Made by a program: the position numbers and the translations under genes. 64,000 nt of DNA from Cervus elaphus (lineage: Eukaryota; Chordata; Mammalia; Artiodactyla; Cervidae), in NCBI RefSeq assembly GCF_910594005.1, contig NC_057832.1, forward strand, positions 100,823,152 to 100,887,151, read 5' to 3'. Numbering within the stretch: position 1 is the first letter of the stretch; every line of letters starts with the position of its first letter. Under the pieces are notes generated by a model. It worked only from the letters and a program-made list of their open reading frames with translations. It was not told where the DNA came from and searched no databases. Positions 41,500 through 52,427 of the stretch are shown here, piece after piece.

Positions 41500-41640
41500 T
41501 TGCTGCTGCTGCTGCTGCCAAGTCGCTTCAGTCATGTCCGACTCTGTGCGACCCTATAGACGGCAGCCCACCAGGCTCTGCCGTCCCTGGGATTCTCCAG
41601 GCAAGAACACTGGAGTGGGTTGCCATTTCCTTCTCCAGCA
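41500..41640 (-). mobile_element. Bov-A monomer SINE with (GCT)n tail
   Basis: Antisense: (gct)6 at left, gtcgcttcagtcatgtccg, agacggcagcccaccagg, ggattctccaggcaagaaca, ending exactly at ttccttctccag. It is the other half-type of the Bov-A2 dimer (compare 4733-4857) with no tRNA head. The (GCT)n is the classic ruminant microsatellite seed at this SINE end. Confidence 0.9.
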
Positions 41641-41925
41641 CTATTTAAATAACCAAAGGTAGAAATAACCTACATGTCTATCAGCTGATTAATGGATAAC
41701 AAAATGTGGTCATCTGTACAATGGGTGGAAAGCAGACTAGGAGTGCCAGTGGCTGGGGGAGACTAGCAAGTGGGGGGAGACTATTAATGGGTACAGGGCT
41801 TCTTTGGGGGGAATATTCTGGAATTAAGATAGTGGTGATGGCTGCACAGCTTTGTGAATATACTAAAAAAATCACAAAATCATACTTTAAAATATATATG
41901 TGTTCTATCTCAATATAAAAAGTGA
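41641..41925 (+). mobile_element. L1M 3' end, sense
   Basis: aataacctacatgtctatc, agctgattaatggataac, ggggaatattctggaattaa, atagtggtgatggctgcac, ttctatctcaatataaaaag: sense old L1 3' terminus. Confidence 0.8.
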
Positions 41926-41940
41926 CATACTTCATAGAAG

Positions 41941-42279
41941 ATATTGGTCACAGAGACCAACCCTGATATGCTATACGAAGGGACACAAGGGCGTGCATTT
42001 GTGTCCATACAGGGAGGCAGGGAGCATTTAGGACTCTTTTGCAGGCTGGCTACCACAAACAGCTTAAAAGATTTGTCCAGTCACATTTAACACGTTCTAT
42101 GTCAAATACCTTCAACTGTATGCAGCTTCTAATGCACCAACTCTTAACATCTGTGTACTTATGTCCTTTCCTTGGCCAGTTCTGGCTGTATTCCACAGCT
42201 CATTTTCTATCTATGATGTTCTACTTGAACAAAGGTGATATGACTTGAAAATCATTTTCTAACACAACATTATCTCTTA
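41941..42279. other. Possible LTR piece then unassigned
   Basis: 41941-42055 (ggtcacagagaccaaccctg, gcaggctggctaccaca) resembles the antisense 5' end of a mammal-wide LTR. The rest has no recognised content. Confidence 0.4.
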
Positions 42280-42290
42280 TTGAGCTGTCT

Positions 42291-42751
42291 CAGTTCAGTT
42301 CAGTCGCTCAGTTGTGTCTGACTCTTTGCGACCCCATGGACCACAGCATGCCCGGCCTCCCTGTCCATCACCAACTCCTGGAGTTCACTCAAACTCATTG
42401 CATTCATTGCATCAGTGATGCCATCCAACCATCTCATCCACTGTCATCCCCTTCTCCCACCCTCAATCTTTCCCAGCATCAGGGTCTTTTCAAATGAGTC
42501 AGCTCTTTGCATCAGGTGGCCAAAGAATTGGGAGTTTCAGCTTCAACATCAGTCCTTCCAATGAACACCCAGGACTGATCTCCTTTAGGATGGACTGGTT
42601 GGATCTCCTTGCAGTCCAAGGGATTCTCAAGAGTCTTCTCCAACACCACAGTTCAAAAGCATCAATTCTTCGGCACTCAGCTTTCTTTATAGTCCAACTC
42701 TCACATCCATACATGACCACTGGAAAAACCACAGCCTTGACTAGACGGGCC
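42291..42751 (-). mobile_element. BovB 3' end, antisense, with TSD
   Basis: 461 bp of antisense BovB 3' region from cagttcagttcagtcgctc to ttgactagacgggcc. Perfect 11-bp TSD ttgagctgtct at 42280-42290 and 42752-42762. A 100-codon frame (42499-42801 minus) retains part of the BovB C-terminal domain (SWTIKKAECRRIDAFELWCW). This segment is not catalytic. Confidence 0.95.
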
Positions 42752-42844
42752 TTGAGCTGTCTGCTATCATGTATAACAGTTTCCACTTTTAAGAATCTCA
42801 ACTATATTAACCATAGATTCAGTATCTAGAGCCCTAATAGAAAT

Positions 42845-42945
42845 CCTGTAGAGTTGCATATTATTGATGAGGAAACAAAGGCTTAGAAAGGTTGCATAAT
42901 TTGCCCAAGATTTTAGGCTAGTAAATAGCAGAGCAAGAATTCTAA
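42845..42945 (-). mobile_element. MIR SINE, partial
   Basis: Antisense MIR: attgatgaggaaacaaagg, cttagaaaggttgcataat, ttgcccaagattttaggc, then gagcaagaattctaaacc. Its tRNA-side end is cut by the CHR insertion. Confidence 0.75.
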
Positions 42946-42954
42946 ACCGTATGA

Positions 42955-43176
42955 TTTCCCTGGTGGTCCAGTGGCTAAGACTCTGTGTTCCCAGTGCAGG
43001 GGGCCTGTGTTCAGACCCTCGTCAGGAAACTAGATCCCACATGCCACAACTAAGAGTTCACACGTTGCAACTAAAGACCCCGCATGCCACAACTAAAAAA
43101 AAAAAAAATCCACATGCCACAGCTAAGACCCAGTGCAGCCAAATAAATACACAAACAAATTTAAGAAAACCATATG
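42955..43176 (+). mobile_element. CHR-type SINE with TSD
   Basis: Sense: tttccctggtggtccagtgg, ctaagactctgtgttccc, ggggcctgtgttcagaccc, actagatcccacatgcc, then repeated catgccacaactaa units around an A14 run. TSD accgtatga at 42946-42954 and 43177-43185. Confidence 0.92.
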
Positions 43177-43189
43177 ACCGTATGATAAC

Positions 43190-43430
43190 AATCACCACAA
43201 AAGCTAACATATATTGAGTATTTACTGTATCAGGCTTTATTCCACATGCTTTCCATGGATTATCTCATTTAATCATCACAATAACCTGATGAGGTAGGTA
43301 CCATTATTAATATCTTACAAACGAGAAACTGAGACTCAGAGAGGTTAATTAACTTGCCTGAAGTTACAAAGGTAGCAAGTGACAGAACAGAGACTAGAAT
43401 CTGGGTATGTCTGATGCTGGGTGCACCTTC
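43190..43430 (-). mobile_element. MIR SINE
   Basis: Antisense, nearly full length: attgagtatttactgtatc, tggattatctcatttaatc, atgaggtagg, ctgagactcagagaggtta, aacttgcctgaagttac, gagactagaatctgggta. Confidence 0.88.
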
Positions 43431-43563
43431 CATTTTTCCATACTGTCTCTCACTGTAAAACAGAGCTGAGATGATCTGAGGGAGGATTTCAGATTTTATT
43501 TATGTGTTATTCATTAATTATGTACATACCCTTATATCTTTGGTCCATAAAAAGCTTCAAGTG

Positions 43564-43573
43564 AAAAAAAAAA
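43564..43573 (+). mobile_element. Poly(A)-only retro-insertion with TSD
   Basis: A15 run between perfect 15-bp direct repeats aaaaagcttcaagtg at 43549-43563 and 43574-43588. Only about 10 A are extra. Same signature as 16376-16420: target-primed insertion of a tail without a body. Confidence 0.8.
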
Positions 43574-43767
43574 AAAAAGCTTCAAGTGGCCAGTGGGTCT
43601 GGCATCTCTTTCCGTGAGGGTATCACTAACTCATCTTTCTCATGGAGAAAATAACTGACTCAGTTTTCCATGCAGGTCTTTCACAGAAAGACTGACTGAA
43701 TTTTTCTAGACTCTGTCCCTGTATCTTTCCTTACATACTTGTTGAACTTTCTAATTATTTCTCCGTT

Positions 43768-44106
43768 TCAGTTCAGTTCAGTTACTCAGTCGTGTCTGAC
43801 TCTTTGTGACCCCATGAACCGCAGCATACCAGGCCTCCCTGTCCATCACCAGCTCCTGGAGTTTACCCAAACCCATGTCCATCGAGTCGATGATGCCATC
43901 CAACCATCTCATCCTCTGTCGTCCCCTTCTCCTTCTGCCTTCAATCTTTCCCAGCATCAGGGTCTTTTCCATTGAGTTAGCTCTTCGCATCAGGTGGCCA
44001 AAGTATTGGCATTTCAGCTTCAACATCAGTCCTTCCAATGAACACCCAGGACTGATCTTTAGGATGGGCTGGTTGGATCTCCTTGCAGTCCAAGGGACTC
44101 TCAAGA
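43768..44106 (-). mobile_element. BovB 3' end, antisense
   Basis: From cagttcagttcagttactc to ccaagggactctcaagagc. A 108-codon frame (43778-44104 minus) keeps the BovB C-terminal basic region (GRRRRGRQRMRWLDGI). No firm TSD. Confidence 0.93.
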
Positions 44107-44768
44107 GCTCTCATTATTATGAACAAAATCTTTGTGACCCAATTCCACCAAAATGGTTTCCTCACCAACTACCTTGTCTGGAGAGAGATCTCCAGTTCCC
44201 AAAGAGGGTGCTGTGGCTCAGGTTGGTGCATTTGCTCAGAAGTCCCACTCAGCTTGCTTTCTTTTACTTCTTTTAAACAATGAATTGCAATATAAATTTA
44301 GGATCAACTTTTCTAGGAACTGGGCAACTCCTTCATCAAACACAAACCAAACATAAAAAACAGATTTTTCTTGGAGGGAAAGGATACAGCTGACATTTCT
44401 GCATAGAATGAGAGGAGAGTTCCCTCAACAAGTGTCCATCTAGTAAAGAACTAGAGACTGAAACAGATTTATATGAACACAGTTAATGGAAACTAAACTT
44501 TAGGATCACCCCCACACAGAGCACTTTCCAGGTCCCAGGAATAGGTTTGGTACTGAGTTCAAATGGTCATGTGTTTCTGTAAAATTTGCAAAATGTGGTA
44601 TTTATTTTAACCGCAGTCAGTTAAGGTTGCTATTCCTTCTTCAACTTTCTCTTGCTCACATACCTGCCTAGATCTGGTCCTTCTGGGTGGCCTCAGTATG
44701 ACTTGGATCTGGCTAATGCCAAGTAGAGCTGGGGAAGCATTCAGTTTGGGGCTGATGTTAATAGACTG
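44107..44768. other. Unassigned stretch
   Basis: About 660 bases with no recognised repeat; probable unique sequence without exon signals. Confidence 0.5.
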
Positions 44769-44777
44769 TCTTTATGG

Positions 44778-45022
44778 GCATGTGTGTTTGCGTGTCTGCT
44801 CCGTTGCTTCAGCCATGCCCAAGTCTTTGCAGTCCTGTGGACGGCAGTCCACCAAGCTCTTCTGTCCGTGGGATTCTCCAGGCACGAATACTGGAGAATC
44901 CAGTATTCCAGTTGCCGTGTCCTCCTCCAGGGGATCTTCCCAACCCTGGGATCAGACCTGCATCTCCTGCAGCCCCTGCACTGCAAACAGATTCTTTACC
45001 GCTGTGCCACTGGGGAAGCCCA
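44778..45022 (-). mobile_element. Bov-tA SINE with TSD and inverted micro-duplication
   Basis: Antisense full copy with TSD tctttatgg at 44769-44777 and 45023-45031. Relative to other copies it has extra bases that make gaatactgga (44886-44895) and its exact inverse tccagtattc (44899-44908) separated by gaa, a local inverted duplication. Confidence 0.93.
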
Positions 45023-45031
45023 TCTTTATGG

Positions 45032-45376
45032 AATTTGTGGTTATTTCTGTAGAATTAAATTACTGCCAGGTGCCCTCATGCTGAAATGGCTTCTAAGAAC
45101 AGTGCTGTCACCCACCGAGCCAACTCACCCAATTATAATGACATCCAAAGTGTGGGCTAGTGGTTCTATTGGGATAGGAATGTGTGCCCAGTACCAAAAT
45201 TATGTTGGTTGTGGTGGAAGAGCAAGATTTGGAAGGTATGGGAACAGAAGCTAGTACACAGAGATCTCTTAGAATTGTTAGACATGTGAATTATAAGGGC
45301 AGGATTTGGTCTCATAGATGTCTGGTCAAAATAGGAGTACTATTTGATAATGCAGCATATCCACTAAACATTTTTT
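45032..45376. other. Unassigned stretch
   Basis: About 350 bases, repeat-free by eye. The long frames here run in from the SINE and have no meaning. Confidence 0.5.
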
Positions 45377-45590
45377 AGGGCTTCCCAGGTGGTGCTAGTG
45401 GTAAAGAACCTGCCTGCCAATGCAGGAGACATAAGAGATGCAGGTTCGACCCTGGGTCGGTAAGATCCCCTGGAGGAGGACACAGCAACCCACTCCATAT
45501 TCTTGCCTGGAAAACACCATGAACAGAGGAGCCTGGTGGGCTACAGTCCATGGGGTCACAAAGAGTCAGATAGGACTGAAGTGACTGAGC
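45377..45590 (+). mobile_element. Bov-tA SINE
   Basis: Sense: agggcttcccaggtggtgct, ggtaaagaacctgcctgcc, caggttcgaccctgggtcgg (B box), gcaacccactccatattc, agtcagataggactgaagtg. The head has the long anticodon-arm variant (gagacataagagatgc). Confidence 0.93.
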
Positions 45591-46122
45591 ATGCACCTAA
45601 GCAACCTTAAACTGTATAGATGTATATATGTAATACATAAATATGTTATATAATAATATGTATATAAAGCCTTACTATAAGAAATATCTTTCTCTTTCTA
45701 TAGAAAAATATCATCAAATCACTCTCATATAAAGTGATCAAGAGTATGCAGCCAAGAAATGTACAAAACATAGAGGTTTGTCAGGCAAAAAATCAATAAA
45801 AACACTGAATTAGACTTGTGATGTTTGTGGTATTTGCCATATTTTTATAATTTTTAAATTTACTGTTGACTATTTTATCACTTTAAACAAACATTCTCAT
45901 TCCTGACTAATTTTATATTTGTAAATTTGTGTTCTCTGGCTCACAAGACCTCCAAAATTACCTGTATTTCAGGCCCCATGAGACCCACACAGGCCACTGA
46001 TTAGAGATGTTCTCACTGAAACCAGAGTAGAAGGGTGGCCAAAATAAAAGATTTAAAATTTTGATTTAATAATCTGAAATTTTATTCCTGAGTTTCAGTT
46101 TTAGTTCTGTTAGTTTCCTTTT
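45591..46122. other. AT-rich, unassigned
   Basis: About 530 AT-rich bases; no repeat named. Confidence 0.45.
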
Positions 46123-46124
46123 TC

Positions 46125-47515
46125 ACTCAGTTTTCTTGAGATATAGTTTACATATGGCTTAGAGAGATCTTAATTTTATGTACATTTGAAAAATATATGT
46201 ATGAGATAATAGAAAATACATACACTGGCCTCTGCCCCCAGTTCCTGGCACAGAGCTTTAAAACCCAAGTGATAAGTGTGGTTGGATCATCTTTTGTTCT
46301 AGTGAGGTGACTGTGGGTGGACTCCTGGCTGGCTCCTGGTGGGGGCTGGTTAGCAGAAAGACCGAACCATGATTAAAAGCTTGGGATTTTAGCCCCAGTT
46401 AGTAACTGATCATGCCTATGTAAGGAAGTCTCCAGAAAAATTTCAGTAGAACAGTATGCATGGTGTTCAGAGGGCTTCCAGGTTCAAACACATCCACACT
46501 GAGAGGGTAACACATTCTTACTCCGTGAAGACAGAAGCTCCTGCTCTCAGGACCCTCCTGACCTCATCCTGGGTACCTCTTCATTAGGCTGCTCACCTGC
46601 ATCCTTTATCATGTGCTTTAATAAACTGGTAAAAGAAAGTAAATGTTTCCCCACATTCTGTGAGCTACTCTAGCAATTCATCAAACTGAGGAGGGGGTCA
46701 TGGGACGCTCCAGTTTAATAGCCACTTCAGACAGAAGTTGTGAGTAAAAGCTGGGAACTACTTCTGGCAATCGGCGTTTGAAGTCTTACCCTGTGGGCTC
46801 GGACAGTACCTCCAAGTAGACTGTGTCAGAACTGAGGGCAGCCAGCGTCACAGGGAGTTTGCCTGGGGTAGGACAAGCTCCCACCATTTAGTGACCAGAA
46901 ATACTGGACGTGTGTTCTGTGTGAATGTGGTGGTAGTGTGTGAGTAATGGAGACACACAGGAGGGGAAAGATGGGGTTTTTCCCTACACAGAAGGAGAAC
47001 TGAGCTGGTTTTTCTAACTCAGTGGAAACCCATGAAACTAACACCCAAATGAAGATATAAAACATTTTCATAACCCCTCCAAATTCTCTTGTGTCACTTT
47101 CCAGTGAATACGCCCCCACTAGAGGCAACTGGTATTCTGATTTGTATCACCAGAGATGAGTTTGCTGTTGCGGAACTTCATATAAGTGGAACAATGAAGT
47201 ACACAGATATTCGTTTCTAACTGCTTTCTTAAGCATGTGTTTCTGAGATTCATCCATGCTATAGCATACATCCATAATCTCATCCTTTTTATTGCTGAGT
47301 AGTTTTCCATTGTGAAGCTGTATCACAATGTGTCCATTCTCCTGTTAAACATTTGGGTTATTTTCAGGTTTGGGATATTAAGAATAGAGCTGCTACATAT
47401 ATTTGTGTATAAGTTGTTTTGTGAAGATTGTCGATTCTCTTGGGAATGTACTTAGGAATGGGATTGCTGGATCCTATGATAGGAGAAGATGTATATATGT
47501 GTACATCCATGTACC
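46125..47515 (-). mobile_element. Old L1 3' end, antisense, split by LTR
   Basis: 46125-46222 (ttcttgagatatagtttaca, tatggcttagagagatctta) and 47025-47510 (aacattttcataacccctcc, gagattcatccatgctatag, gctgagtagttttccattg, aggaatgggattgctgg) are parts of an antisense L1M 3' end with an LTR between them. Confidence 0.65.
46225..47015 (+). mobile_element. Solo LTR, same family as 27379-28064
   Basis: gttcctggcacagagctt, atcatgcctatgtaaggaag, TATA-like ccagaaaaatttc region, cacatccacactgagaggg, gggtacctcttcattaggc, AATAAA at about 46619 (tttaataaactggtaa), catcaaactgaggaggggg. These are R/U5-type features at plausible distances for an LTR. No internal retroviral sequence is attached, so it is solitary. 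Confidence 0.65.
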
Positions 47516-47517
47516 TA

Positions 47518-47685
47518 TTGGAAAAGGGCATGGTAACGCACTCCAGTATTCTTGCCTGGAGAATCCTATGGACAGAGGAGCCTGGCAGGCTACAAGCAAT
47601 GGACTTGCACAGAGTCGGACACAACAGAAGCAACTTAGTACACACAACATGTGTGTGTATATGTATATATATATATATTCTAACC
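47518..47685 (+). mobile_element. Bov-A fragment plus TG/TA microsatellite
   Basis: Sense 3' part of Bov-A (cactccagtattcttgcctg, gacagaggagcctggcagg, cagagtcggacacaacag) to about 47645, followed by a tg/ta microsatellite (47649-47682). Inserted in antisense L1. Confidence 0.85.
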
Positions 47686-47689
47686 ATTA

Positions 47690-49320
47690 TTGAAAATAAG
47701 ATGTTAAAGTCTCCAGATATTATTGTTGAATTGTATATTTCTCCCTTCAATTTATATTTCTTTCTGTACTTTATAATATGCATCCAACTGCCTCTACTGT
47801 TTCTAATGGAAATTCAGGCATTAATCTTATTGGGATTCTCTTGAAAATGATGTCACTTTTTCTTGCTGCTGTCGATTTTTTTTCTCATTAACTTTGACTT
47901 TCAGCATTTGTGTTTATTGTGCTAAGAGTCTGTTGAGCTCCTTGGACATACAGATTTTTGTGTACCAAATATGGGAAGTTTTCAGCCATTATTTCTCCTC
48001 CTTTCTCTCCTCTCCTTACCTTAATGTGTATATTGTTATGCTTATTGGTGTCCTATGTTTCTTTGAGATTCTCTTCACTTTTCATCATTTTTCCTCTGTT
48101 CTTAGATTACATAATCTCTATAAATCTATTTTTTAAATTGTTGACTCTATCTTTGCCTGCTCAAACATAATGTTGAACTTCTCTAATGAGTTTTTCATTT
48201 CTGTTATACTTCTTGACTCCAGAATTTCCATTTGGTTCTTTTTTTAATAGTTTCTATCTCTTTATCTTATTGCTATTTTCTATTTTACGAGACATTGCCA
48301 GCATTCCTTCCTTTGCTTATTTAAGAATTGTTTCTGTAACCTCTTTAGGCATAGTTATAATGATTGCTCTGAAGTCTTTACCTGTTAAATTCAACAGTGG
48401 AGCCCTTTCATAGGCACTCTGTTTCTGCTGCTTTCCTGTGTAGGGTTACACTTCCCCGTCTCTCTGCATGTCTCATAATTAATTGTTAAAAGTGAACTAT
48501 TTGTTGAAAGGTGTACATTGTGGACAATATATTGTAGCAACTCTGGATGCTGATTTCTTTCCATGCTGGGGCTTGTTGTTTTGGTCTGTTGATTTCCGCT
48601 GATTGGTCTGTTGTGTTCAGGGCCCTGGGGTCCACATTGCTCCTCAGTCTGACCCAGTTAAATCAGGCCACTTTGCAGGGGTTGTTTTTGAGGCAGGTCT
48701 TTGAGGTCTGTTTTGACTTTAGAAGTGTTTTCCATAGTGGTCTCTTTTCCTGATTTTTTTTTTTCCTGGCTAGGCGAGCTGGCCCACAGTTTAGCATGTT
48801 GCTCTAATGAAACTCTTCGCCTCCTCTTAGTTGCTCAACAATGAAATCTCCATTGTTTTTGAGGGTGTTCTTTGTCTTGGATGTTCTCACAGTTTCAGAT
48901 AAAAGTCAGTTCCCTTGGGATACTGAGAACTGAGATGCTCTCTAATCCTACAGACGGTCTCTCCCTCTGAGCAGAATCTAAGGAAACTGGCTTCTCGTCG
49001 AGAGACACCCTGCTTTAGGGGCCAGGAGCTGGGTAGGTGGCTTGCCTCTCCCGGCATGGAACATCTGCTCCATGAGCAAGCTGGAGCAAGGGCAGTTGAG
49101 GCCTGCTATTCTTCTCTGGCTGAGCTTGTGGTAGAGTCTCTGCCCTGAGTTTGGGCTGGGTGGAGGAAGAGTGCCCTGACCTCTCAGCCACACTCCCCAG
49201 GAATTTAGCCTCTGCAACTCCTCAGCTCTCACTACTGTCTACCAGCTCTCACCCACCCTCGTGGGTGGATGGCACCGGGGCATGAGTTCTCCTCTCCGTT
49301 CTTCTAGGCTAGCTCATGTG
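47690..49320 (-). mobile_element. Old L1-type sequence, antisense
   Basis: 47690-47760 reads as antisense ORF2 (aaagtctccagatattattg). 47890-48960 (gtcatttctcc-like tail, cagaatttccatttggttct, catagttataatgattgctc, gtctctctgcatgtctcat, caactctggatgctgattt) and 48960-49320 match a mammal-wide old element that I believe is L1M/HAL1-related. Subfamily and strand of the middle part are uncertain. Confidence 0.45.
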
Positions 49321-49321
49321 C

Positions 49322-49715
49322 TGAGCAGGTGTATTTGTGAACTCAGTAACAAAATACCATGGATGAGGTGGCTTAAACAACAGAGAAGTATTTTCTCAGG
49401 CTCTAGAGGCTGGAATTCTGAGTGCCAGCATGGTCAGTTCTGGTGAACGCTCTTGCTGGCTTGTGGATGGCCGACTTCTCACTGCATCCTCTCATATTGG
49501 AGAGAGAGATAAAAAGGAAGGGGCAAGCTCTCTGGTTTTCTGGTTTCTCTTTTATAAGGGTACTAATCCCATTATGAGGGCCCCACCCTCATGGCTTCAT
49601 CTAAACTTAATTACCTCTGGAGATCCCACTTCCAAATACCATCACACTGAGGGTTAGGGCTCTAGCCTAAGAATTTGAGGGGAATACATAAGCATTCAGG
49701 ACGTATCAGCAGGTT
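49322..49715 (-). mobile_element. MaLR (MLT1/MST-like) LTR, antisense
   Basis: Reads caaaataccatggatgagg, tggcttaaacaacagagaag, tctagaggctgg, cttgctggcttgtggatgg, ataagggtactaatcccat, ggccccaccctcatggctt, taattacctctgg, ccaaataccatcacactgag. This is the exact antisense order of MaLR LTRs. No internal region. Confidence 0.85.
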
Positions 49716-49739
49716 TCAGTGGCTTTCAGAAGCAGAAAC

Positions 49740-50318
49740 TGTGGCATGCCCTTGAGGCAGAAGAACCCTGATAGCATGATATATGTAGTTGTTATATTGA
49801 TTATGCTGGTTAGATTTTCTACATAATCTTATTTTTTGTCCAACGACCTGTGTCCTGTGTTGGACTAAAAGTTCTGTCTCCTAGTTTCAGTGTAGTTTTC
49901 TGTATGTCTCTTGTATATCCTTAACTGTCTGATTTATAAAGGTAGTTTCCGTGCTATTTATGTCATATATATTCACAACAGATGTATTATCATTGTGAAT
50001 TAAGCTCTTGGAATTATCAAGTATTCTGCTGTCTCATTTAATGCTTTTTGTCCAGATTCAACGTTTTCTGAAAACATGATCATAAACTCTCCTTTCTTAC
50101 TGCCTTATTTGCCTGCTATGCCTTTATGCATCTCCCTAGTTCTAGCTATTCTGAAGCACTTTGATTTCGTTGTATCTCCTGAGCACAGAGAGGGGTTTTA
50201 CTTTGTGAATCAATCTGAAAATCCTTTTAATAGGCAAGGTTCCATTTACATGCATTGAAATGAGTGACAGGCCTGATTTGCTATTAATATCTGTTTTGAC
50301 ATTGTATTTACCATGCAT
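49740..50318 (-). mobile_element. Old L1 ORF2, antisense
   Basis: tttctgtatgtctcttgta, tgatttataaaggtagtttc, cacaacagatgtattatcat, ttccatttacatgcattgaa, atgagtgacaggcctg: antisense endonuclease-side ORF2 of an old LINE-1 relative. Confidence 0.5.
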
Positions 50319-50530
50319 TTTGGTGGCTCCAATGGTAAGCAATCTAGGTGACCTGCAATGTAGGAGACCTGGGTTCGATCCCTGGTTGGGAAGATCTCCT
50401 GGAGAAGGGAATAGCAACCCACTCCAGTATCTTTGCCTGGACAAGCCCATGGACAGAGGAGCCTGGCAGGCTACACAGTCCATAGGGTCCCAAAGAGTTG
50501 GACATGACTGGGTGACTAACACTTTCACTT
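50319..50530 (+). mobile_element. Bov-tA SINE
   Basis: Sense: ggtggctccaatggtaagc, gggttcgatccctggttgg, gatctcctggagaagggaat, ttggacatgactgggtgac. Confidence 0.93.
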
Positions 50531-50569
50531 ACTTTTTGTTTTATCTAATATGTTCCTTTCTCTGGGTAT

Positions 50570-50765
50570 GGCTTCCCTGGTGGCTCAAATGGTAAAGAAT
50601 CTGCCTGCAATGCAGGAGACATGGGTTCGATCCCTGGGTCAGGAAGATCCCCTGGAGAAGGAAATGGCAACCCACTCCAGTACTTTTGCCTGGAGAATTC
50701 CATGGACAGAGGTACAGTCTACAGTGTTGCAAAGAGACAGACATGACTGAGCGACTAAAACTTTC
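50570..50765 (+). mobile_element. Bov-tA SINE
   Basis: Sense, 40 bases downstream of the previous copy: ggcttccctggtggctcaaa, gggttcgatccctgggtcag, ggcaacccactccagtactt, catgactgagcgactaaaac. Same orientation but different diagnostic bases, so probably an independent insertion. Confidence 0.93.
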
Positions 50766-50797
50766 CTCTGTGTAGTATGTTTTCTTTCTCACTAAAA

Positions 50798-51008
50798 ATT
50801 TAAAATACATATATTTATTTGGCTGTGCTGGGTCTTAGTTGCAGTCCATGGGATCTTCCATTTTCACTGTGGCATGTGGGATTTTTAGTTGTGGCAGGCG
50901 AACTCTTGGTTGCAGCATGTGGGATCTAGTTCCCTGGCCAGAGATGGAACCCAGGCCCCTTGCATTGGGAACCCAGAGTCTTAGCTCCCGGCCCACCAGG
51001 GAAGTCCC
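50798..51008 (-). mobile_element. CHR-type SINE
   Basis: Antisense: tatttatttggctgtgctgg, gtcttagttgcagtcc, ggatctagttccctggccag, agatggaacccaggcc, ggcccaccagggaagtccc. It has an internal repeat of the catgtgggat block. Confidence 0.88.
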
Positions 51009-51009
51009 T

Positions 51010-52427
51010 CTGCCCAAGTTTTAGTAGCTGTGGGCTTGGCATCACAGTGGAAAACTACCCAGTTCTGGTCTCTTCTCCTAAGCATCAACCTCGCTCGTTT
51101 CTGCTTCCTTTTGATTGTTCTCTAGTGCCCTCAAGTGGTTGTTTTTATATTTTGATAGGAATTCATAACTGTTATTTGAAGAGGATTGATCCAAACATAT
51201 CCTTCCACCGTTATTGCAAGACCCTCATTTTTATGTTATCTTGGGTTTTGTTTTGTGGTACTGGGGGTGTCTATTTCTGTTTGAGTTTTTGATTTGTAAC
51301 TAGGTGTGTTTATATCTGCAAATGTTTAAGAATGTTTAATTCGGCTTCGTTATTGTACATGTTTCCTTCTGCTTCATTTTGGGGAAGGATTTTTTACCAG
51401 CTGAAATGTGATGATTTCTATTTTATATTAACGTTTGTGTGTTGGCTTCGTTTGTACGTTATCTGCCATTTGCCATTCATTTGAAACGTTCTGGTTTTTT
51501 CTTTGACTAGCAATGACAGACAGGGATAAGGATTTCAGACAGGTTACTATATTTCACAGTTCAAGAGCGCCCTCTTCTGTTGACTCAAAAAATTGTAGTT
51601 CCTTTGCTAATTAGGCTTTTTTGGGGGTAGGTTAGAATATTTGATTTTGTTCTACTAGTTATTTTTAAAACTTTGCTTAACTTCCTGAGGAGCTAACAAT
51701 ATTTTATTTCTTGTCTGCAAGAGTGTTCACCTAGAGAAAATTCAGAGAGCTGTATACTTACATGTATATTTATATTTCAATACATGCATATGTCTATAAA
51801 AAGGTAAAATATATTTAAGTGTATAATTCTCCAAATACTAATGTCAATTGTTAAATGGTATTCTATTAGAGAAAATTATCCTCCATCTTCCATTTCTGTA
51901 ATGACTTGCCTACTACTTTTGTCCATTTGTTACTCTAAATTATACTCTGCACGTATGTCTAAAAAGTATAGTTAATGAAAACACCTAGTGGCATCTTACA
52001 GATACTTGTTTTTAAAATCATTGGATGCTCACTGCCAGTCTTTTCAAATTATGTCTTTAGCATTCATGAATTCTTTACCTTGGTTCATCTTGCAGCTGGC
52101 TAAAGTACAACATTAAATAATTTTAGTGGAAAATAGCTTTCCTTCATAGTTTCAGCATTAAAACTAGCACAACCTTGAATATTTAAGACTGTCTTTCTAT
52201 TTCTTCCAAGAGTTTATTTGACGATGTTTTATTTTCTGACATCCATACTGTGGTATGATATGAGTTCAGCCCATTTTTAAAAAATTATATGAAAGATTCT
52301 TTAAATTCTATAGTACTTTACAATTTTCAAAAGTTTCACACACATGATTTCATATAATCCCATAATCCTTTCCCCCTACTCCTATATTGCCCCTTCCCCT
52401 TTCCCTCTCACCACTGGTAACCATGGA
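51010..52427. other. Unassigned stretch
   Basis: About 1.4 kb. 51030-51290 has a faint resemblance to an old L1-type tail (ttctctagtgccctcaagtg) but I cannot place it. The rest is AT-rich without coding signs; frames reach 110 codons only by running out of the SINE. Confidence 0.45.

Noticed and set aside
44784..45254. 156-codon frame on the plus strand
   Set aside because: More than half of it is an antisense reading of a Bov-tA SINE; such frames recur at every Bov-tA copy.
27379..47015. The two same-family LTRs at 27.4-28.1 and 46.2-47.0 kb as ends of one provirus
   Set aside because: The 18 kb between them is LINE, SINE and unique sequence with no gag/pol/env remnants, and each LTR sits inside a different older repeat.
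50319..50765. Two adjacent sense Bov-tA copies as one tandem duplication
   Set aside because: They differ at many diagnostic positions and are separated by 40 unrelated bases; independent insertions are simpler.
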